A stretch of 41,231 bases of DNA from Methylomonas koyamae (GTDB lineage: Bacteria > Pseudomonadota > Gammaproteobacteria > Methylococcales > Methylomonadaceae): contig NZ_LUUK01000166.1 in assembly GCF_001644025.1 (NCBI RefSeq), forward strand, positions 1 to 41,231, given 5' to 3'. Shown here piece after piece: positions 37,442 to 41,231 of the stretch; the stretch's first letter is position 1; each line of letters begins with the position of its first letter. Position numbers and translations under genes: made by a program. Below the pieces are notes generated by a model. The model did not search any database and was not told the origin of the DNA. It saw only the letters and a list, made by a program, of their open reading frames with translations.

Positions 37442-37470
37442 ACTATAGTTTTCAACGGTGGGTTAGTCAA
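37442..37470 (-). promoter_or_regulatory. Sigma-70 promoter of the dcw (mra) operon
   Basis: On the minus strand TTGACT (37465-37470), a 17-bp spacer and TATAGT (37442-37447). Both hexamers match 5 of 6 consensus bases with ideal spacing, and an A/T-rich stretch upstream could be an UP element. The predicted start is near 37435, giving a leader of about 50 nt that is filled by the phased MraZ-type repeats. This is the best promoter visible in the window. Confidence 0.72.
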
Positions 37471-37528
37471 GAGGCATTTAGATTAAATTCTTTCTTTTTC
37501 TACAATGACTTAGACAGGATTGGCTGGG

Positions 37529-37564
37529 AAAAACCCCGAAATCCAGGGAAACGAGTGAAACTCG
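37529..37564 (-). terminator. Possible terminator for the rhodanese-secB-gpsA transcript
   Basis: Minus strand: a small hairpin CGAGT-ttc-ACTCG (37552-37564) is followed by CCCTG-gattt-CGGGG, a 5-bp stem with one G-U pair, and then TTTTT (37529-37548). It lies about 120-150 nt past the gpsA stop and just before the mra promoter, where read-through into the dcw operon would need to be stopped. The rest of the gpsA-mraZ gap (37565-37679) shows no gene. Confidence 0.45.
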
Positions 37565-37679
37565 ATTTTTATCAAAACCTTAACGGGAATTTGTTAGGCA
37601 ACGCACAATCCGTGGGGCGTAATACCCCTGTTTTTAAAATGAATTGCGTATTGGGTGACCGGGAAGTCGGTGCGACAGG

Positions 37680-38678
37680 TCAATATTCCGACTTCGGATT
37701 ACGACCCAGCAGATTTTGAACGGCTTGTAGCGGAGCGAGCTGATTGAACAATACGTTGTAAACCTGCTCGGTGATGGGCATTTCGACGAGATGTTTTTGT
37801 GCGAGAGTTTGGGTCAGGCGCGCGGCGGAGATACCTTCCACGGCCTGATTAATGTCGGCCAGCGCCTGACTTTGGCTCTTACCCTGTCCCAAGGCCAATC
37901 CGAAGCGGCGATTGCGCGACTGGTCGTCGGTGCAAGTTAGAATTAAATCGCCCAGACCGGCCAAACCCATGAAGGTATCCGGCTGGCCGCCCAAGCGAAT
38001 GCCGAGGCGGATAATTTCGCTAAGGCCGCGGGTAATCAACGCGGAGCGCGTATTCGCTCCAAATCCCAAGCCGTCGGCAATGCCGGCCGCTATCGCCAGG
38101 ACATTTTTACACGCGCCGCCGACTTGCACGCCGACGATGTCGGTACTGGTATAAACTCTAAAGCGTTGATTGTGGAGAATTCCGGCCAGTTCCGCCGCGA
38201 AAGGTTCGGAAATCGAAGCAACGGTGAGCGCGGTGGGTAGGTCGTCGGCGACTTCCCGAGCGAAGGTTGGGCCCGATAGTACCGCCGTCGCCGCGCCATG
38301 TCCCAGAACGTCGGCGGCAACATCGCTGAGTAACGCACCTTCCGCGCCGTCAAAGCCTTTAGTCGCCCAGGCAATTTTCGGCGACTCGTCTAGCATCGGC
38401 TTGATTGCGGTCAAAGTGTCCCGGAACGCGTGACTGGGAACCGATATCAGCAAAATGTCGCCGAATTCAACCGCCTGTTTCAGATTACTGGTGACGGCCA
38501 GGTTCGCCGGAAACGGTTTGTCCGGCAGATAGCGCCGGTTTTGCCGATCGGTATTTAGGTCGGCCACATGCCGTGGATTGTGAGCCCACAGCATGGTGGC
38601 GCTGCCGTTTCTGGCGGCTTGAATCGCCAGAGCCGTTCCCCATGAACCGGCACCGAATATGCTGATCGCGGGCGGCAT
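37680..38678 (-). CDS. gpsA: Glycerol-3-phosphate dehydrogenase [NAD(P)+]
   Basis: A 332-residue cytoplasmic enzyme reducing dihydroxyacetone phosphate to sn-glycerol 3-phosphate, the backbone of phospholipids. The N-terminal Rossmann motif is SIFGAGSWGTALA; the NADP-favouring HNPRHV follows. The catalytic lysine lies in GGACKNVLAIAAGIADGLG, and NTRSALITRGLSEI is the conserved substrate block. It lies 9 nt after secB, the standard secB-gpsA pairing of Gammaproteobacteria. Confidence 0.97.
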   Translation of the reverse strand: MPPAISIFGAGSWGTALAIQAARNGSATMLWAHNPRHVADLNTDRQNRRYLPDKPFPANLAVTSNLKQAVEFGDILLISVPSHAFRDTLTAIKPMLDESPKIAWATKGFDGAEGALLSDVAADVLGHGAATAVLSGPTFAREVADDLPTALTVASISEPFAAELAGILHNQRFRVYTSTDIVGVQVGGACKNVLAIAAGIADGLGFGANTRSALITRGLSEIIRLGIRLGGQPDTFMGLAGLGDLILTCTDDQSRNRRFGLALGQGKSQSQALADINQAVEGISAARLTQTLAQKHLVEMPITEQVYNVLFNQLAPLQAVQNLLGRNPKSEY

Positions 38679-38687
38679 TAAAACGGC

Positions 38688-39161
38688 TTAGTTTAAGGTT
38701 TTATCTTCAGGAGCTTGCTGAGCTTGAGCTTGTTGTAATTGCTGCATATACAGCGCGTCGAAATTGACTGGAGCCAGAATCAATTGTGGGAAGCCGCCCT
38801 TGCTGACCAAGTCGGAAATGACTTCTCGAGCGTAAGGGAACAAAATGTTGGGACAGAAGCTGCCTAGCATCGGCCCCATTTCCTGATCGGTGAATCCGGC
38901 GATCATGAAAATGCCCGACTGATTGACTTCAACTAAAAATGCGGTGGCCTCGCCCACTTTGACGGTAACCGTCAAGGTCAGCGACACTTCGTAAACCGAG
39001 GTGTCTATCGCGTTGACATGGGTGCCCAGGTTCAAGTCCAGCGTGGGTTCCCATTTTTGGGTAAAGATTTTCGGCGCGTTGGGGGTTTCAAAAGAAATGT
39101 CCTTGGTATAAATCTTTTGAATGACGAACTGCTTGTCGGTCTGGGCGTTGATTTCGGCCAT
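38688..39161 (-). CDS. secB: Protein-export chaperone SecB
   Basis: A 157-residue tetrameric chaperone that keeps preproteins unfolded and hands them to SecA. Recognisable blocks are [19 protein letters not shown], the SecA-contacting acidic region around [10 protein letters not shown] and the late signature [20 protein letters not shown]. The C-terminus is Gln/Ala-rich ([20 protein letters not shown]), suited to the flexible SecA-binding tail. It lies between the rhodanese gene (23 nt) and gpsA (9 nt). The grxC gene that sits before secB in E. coli is absent here. Confidence 0.96.
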   Translation of the reverse strand: MAEINAQTDKQFVIQKIYTKDISFETPNAPKIFTQKWEPTLDLNLGTHVNAIDTSVYEVSLTLTVTVKVGEATAFLVEVNQSGIFMIAGFTDQEMGPMLGSFCPNILFPYAREVISDLVSKGGFPQLILAPVNFDALYMQQLQQAQAQQAPEDKTLN

Positions 39162-39184
39162 GAGTTTCCCTTCGGTGTTGTGGG

Positions 39185-39622
39185 TTAGGATTGAGTTTTG
39201 CTGATTTTGACCGGCAGTTTATAGTCTTCCCAGGATTGCATTCCGCCGGTCATGTTAAATACTTGTTCGAAACCCGCCTTGGTCAGCGTCTTGCATGCCG
39301 CCGCCGAACGCGCGCCGGTTTGGCAGGTGACGATTACCGGGTGTTGTTTGTGTTTTTCCAGCGAGGCCAGCTTCTCCTCCAGTTTGCCTAATGGGATGTT
39401 AATGGCGTTCTCGATATGGCTTTTGCCGAATTCGTTCAACTCCCGGACATCCACCACCACGCTGTTGGTATTGTCCATCTTGGTCACCGCAATCAGCGGG
39501 GAGATGCTTTCGAATTTATTGAACGAGTTGGAAATCAAATCCTGGATCAGCAAAAAAATGACGCAGACCAGCGAAAAGGCAAGCAAATAGTGGTTGGTGG
39601 CAAATTCGATATATTGGTCCAT
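39185..39622 (-). CDS. Membrane-anchored rhodanese (YibN-like)
   Basis: A 145-residue protein: one N-terminal membrane helix (~12-30) and a rhodanese domain (~45-140) facing the cytoplasm or periplasm. The active loop is CQTGARS with nucleophile C100 and the usual Arg; [16 protein letters not shown] is the substrate-domain signature. It should carry persulfide sulfur on C100. The position before secB-gpsA equals that of E. coli yibN, whose cellular role is poorly known. Here it lies 34 nt after an ArsR-family gene with a persulfide-sensor cysteine pair, suggesting control by sulfane sulfur. Confidence 0.9.
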   Translation of the reverse strand: MDQYIEFATNHYLLAFSLVCVIFLLIQDLISNSFNKFESISPLIAVTKMDNTNSVVVDVRELNEFGKSHIENAINIPLGKLEEKLASLEKHKQHPVIVTCQTGARSAAACKTLTKAGFEQVFNMTGGMQSWEDYKLPVKISKTQS

Positions 39623-39656
39623 CGTTAAATTCTGTTGAGGTTTCGGAAACTAAAAT

Positions 39657-39968
39657 TCAAGTGCTGCAAAACACGCTGCGCATCATTTGGATCAGGTGTA
39701 TTACGCGTTCGTCGTCGATAAAATAGTAAACGCGGTTTGCTTCCTTTTTGTAATCAAGGATGCCTTTGTCCCGCAAAATGGCCAAATGCTGGGAAATGTT
39801 GCTCTGGCTAGTGCCGACCTGCTCCACAATATCCTGGACGCTAATTGAGTTGCTGCCCAACACGCAAAGAATTTTGAGGCGTAACGGGTGAGACATCGCT
39901 TTCAAGCAGCAGGCGGCGCGACTGATGTCCTGGTCGTCGTAGGAATTGCTGTGGTCTATTTCTTCCAT
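39657..39968 (-). CDS. ArsR-family repressor of the SqrR/BigR/YgaV persulfide-sensor type
   Basis: A 103-residue winged-helix repressor. LKAMSHPLRLKILCVLG and the recognition helix region GTSQSNISQHLAILRDKG match ArsR proteins, most closely the YgaV/BigR branch. Two cysteines, C35 (ILC) and C101 (VFC), are 66 residues apart. That is the exact spacing of C41/C107 in SqrR and C42/C108 in BigR, which form a tetrasulfide bridge on exposure to persulfides. The metal-binding CxC of classic ArsR is absent; an extra C20-C21 pair is present. Inferred role: repressor of the following rhodanese gene, relieved by sulfide or persulfide stress. Confidence 0.88.
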   Translation of the reverse strand: MEEIDHSNSYDDQDISRAACCLKAMSHPLRLKILCVLGSNSISVQDIVEQVGTSQSNISQHLAILRDKGILDYKKEANRVYYFIDDERVIHLIQMMRSVFCST

Positions 39969-40361
39969 TGATCCCGAAATGAGCTAAGAATTGGGCGGCG
40001 AGTCAGGTGCTTTCAAGCGATGACACCATCTCTGTGCTGTATAATGCCGAAGCACAAGCCTTTGGCCTATCGCCAGAAACCGCAGCAGTCAAAGGCGTGC
40101 AAATCTAACAGAGTGAGCCTTCGAATTCAATACCTTGGCTCATGGCTGCCAAAATATAGTCTTCGTGCAAATCCGGTAAATGGCGGCGCGATTTTCCCTT
40201 ATAGATAAATGGTCCATGAATGGTGAAGTGTAAAACCGCGGGGATTTTGGCTTCCGGTAGGACGGCAAGGGGCAAGGATGGCGCCTAATATTCGGGAACA
40301 TATGCCGAGCGTGCCCGTTTTGATGCGAGCGTCCTATCTTTTTCGGGTTATGGCCTGAACC
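39969..40361. other. Intergenic region between the ArsR gene and envC
   Basis: 393 bp with no convincing full gene. It contains a TATAAT at 40040-40045 (plus strand, no good -35). A long hairpin starts at its expected start site: GCAC-aa-GCCTTT (40052-40063) pairing with AAAGGCGTGC (40091-40100), followed by TGAGCC/GGCTCA (about 40114-40143). No T-tract ends it. The same stretch can be read as a protein-like tail (from GTG 40007 or 40034 to the TAA at about 40103: LYNAEAQAFGLSPETAAVKG). The remaining 40150-40361 should hold the envC promoter, but no strong hexamer pair is visible. Promoter of the ArsR gene also expected here. Confidence 0.4.
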
Positions 40362-41231
40362 ATGCGTGTTTGCCTGCGTTTGTCGATTCTTCTGGCAGGA
40401 TTGAGCCTGGCAATTCCGGTTTGTGCCGAGAATACCGATAGCCGAGATTTGGCCGAGATTCATGACAAGATTCAACACGTCGGCGGCGACGTACGCGAGC
40501 TGGAAGCGGAAAAAAGTCGATTGCTAGATCAACTGCAAACACTGGAACGGCAATATGGCGAGGCTGCCAACGCGTTACGCACCATTCGCGTGGAGATCAA
40601 GGCGCATGAACAATCGCTGCAAGAGATACGAACCAAACTCGCCGACACTCAAAGAGATCTGCGTAATCAGGAAAAAGGATTGGCGGGATTGATCCGTGCG
40701 GTCTACGCGATGGGCGGAGACAGTAAAGGCTTACAAGTCGTGCTGAACCAGCGTGACCCGGCTCTGTCTGGGCGGATGCGGGTGTATTCGGATTATATCG
40801 GCAAGGCGCGCTTACAGAAACTGCACGCGATCGAGGAGGATAGCCGGATTCTCGGGCAGTTAGAAGCGCGAAACGACACCGAATCCCAACTGCTGCGAGT
40901 CTCGCTCGAGAAGAAACAGGAGGAGGCCGAGACCATGCGGACGCTGAAAGTCCAGCGCGAGCAATTATTGGCGAGCCTGGAAAAAGAACACGCCGAAAAG
41001 CGGCATTTATTGGATCGTTTAATCGGCGACGAGAAAAAATTACAGGCCTTGGTGGCATCGTTGCAAAAAACTGATGATAATGCCGAGAGAGTCGCCCCGC
41101 CGGCGCCGGAACCTCCGGCACCAAGCCCACTCAAACAGCCTGGAAAACCTCCGGAGCAGATTCGCTCCGTCAAGGAACCGGAGGCGGGGCGCCAACCCTT
41201 CCCGGAGTTGCAAGGTCGGTTGCCTTGGCCG
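40362..41231 (+). CDS. envC: Murein hydrolase activator EnvC, N-terminal part
   Basis: 290 codons from ATG 40362 to the window end without a stop. A signal peptide (RLSILLAGLSLAIPVCA, residues 6-22) is followed by a long coiled coil (~25-110 and ~160-245) interrupted at VYAMGGDSKGLQVVLNQRDP, the pattern of EnvC/CwlO-type proteins. A Pro-rich linker (~248-275) leads to LQGRLPWP, where the degenerate LytM domain starts, cut off by the window. In E. coli EnvC docks on FtsEX and activates the amidases AmiA/AmiB at the septum. It is divergent from the rhodanese-secB-gpsA block, the usual neighbourhood in Gammaproteobacteria. Confidence 0.92.
   Translation, partial: MRVCLRLSILLAGLSLAIPVCAENTDSRDLAEIHDKIQHVGGDVRELEAEKSRLLDQLQTLERQYGEAANALRTIRVEIKAHEQSLQEIRTKLADTQRDLRNQEKGLAGLIRAVYAMGGDSKGLQVVLNQRDPALSGRMRVYSDYIGKARLQKLHAIEEDSRILGQLEARNDTESQLLRVSLEKKQEEAETMRTLKVQREQLLASLEKEHAEKRHLLDRLIGDEKKLQALVASLQKTDDNAERVAPPAPEPPAPSPLKQPGKPPEQIRSVKEPEAGRQPFPELQGRLPWP

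Noticed and set aside
40020-40478. Small open frames on both strands before and over the envC start
   Set aside because: They overlap each other and envC, lack ribosome sites, and have Arg/Pro/Ser-rich or random composition.
40597-41173. Two long minus-strand frames opposite envC
   Set aside because: They are shadows of the coiled-coil coding sequence (Ser/Cys/Arg-rich); the plus strand has a signal peptide and the EnvC pattern.

Overview
The window is a stretch of gammaproteobacterial chromosome, GC-rich and densely packed. The evidence is a complete murein/division (dcw) cluster ending in ftsZ-lpxC, a rhodanese-secB-gpsA block beside envC, LPS synthesis (LpxC), a meso-DAP type MurE, and a M16-M16-rsmD-coaD-ferredoxin block. 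Codon style and gene order resemble type I methanotrophs (Methylococcales), but no methane-oxidation gene is in view, so that assignment is an inference. Almost everything is core housekeeping chromosome. I see no prophage, insertion sequence, CRISPR array, tRNA or rRNA.

Layout. 1-2562 (+): the tail of speA (arginine decarboxylase), a beta-hydroxyacid dehydrogenase and ugd (UDP-glucose dehydrogenase). 2522-7114 (-): an unrecognised small protein, an Alvin-type ferredoxin, coaD, rsmD and two M16 peptidase-family proteins, one catalytic and one lacking the zinc motif. 7220-9105 (+): ctaB, overlapped by a ybiB-type gene. Then a tandem PilZ protein (-), a lipoprotein lytic transglycosylase and an FKBP isomerase (+). 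Next come a large MASE1-CHASE-PAS-PAS hybrid histidine kinase with receiver and HPt domains, a zinc alcohol dehydrogenase, an APC amino acid permease and an exported pentapeptide-repeat protein (all -). A DUF721/DciA-like protein (+) faces the end of the dcw cluster.

19004-37382 (-) is the dcw cluster, in transcription order: mraZ, rsmH, ftsL, ftsI, murE, murF, mraY, murD, ftsW, murG, murC, murB, ddl, ftsQ, ftsA, ftsZ, lpxC. Most junctions overlap by 1-14 nt or are a few nt apart, so it reads as one translationally coupled operon from precursor ligation (MurC-F, Ddl) through lipid I/II formation (MraY, MurG) to septal synthesis (FtsW/FtsI) and the Z-ring (FtsZ/FtsA/FtsQ/FtsL). A good sigma-70 promoter and a 10-bp-phased repeat array, probably the MraZ operator, precede mraZ.

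37680-39968 (-) holds gpsA, secB, a membrane-anchored rhodanese and an ArsR-family regulator whose two cysteines have the 66-residue spacing of persulfide sensors (SqrR/BigR). Divergent from it, envC begins at 40362 and runs off the window. The observations most worth checking are the phased mra operator, the ArsR/rhodanese pair inside the secB block, and the intergenic region before envC. No clearly new multi-gene system is visible.
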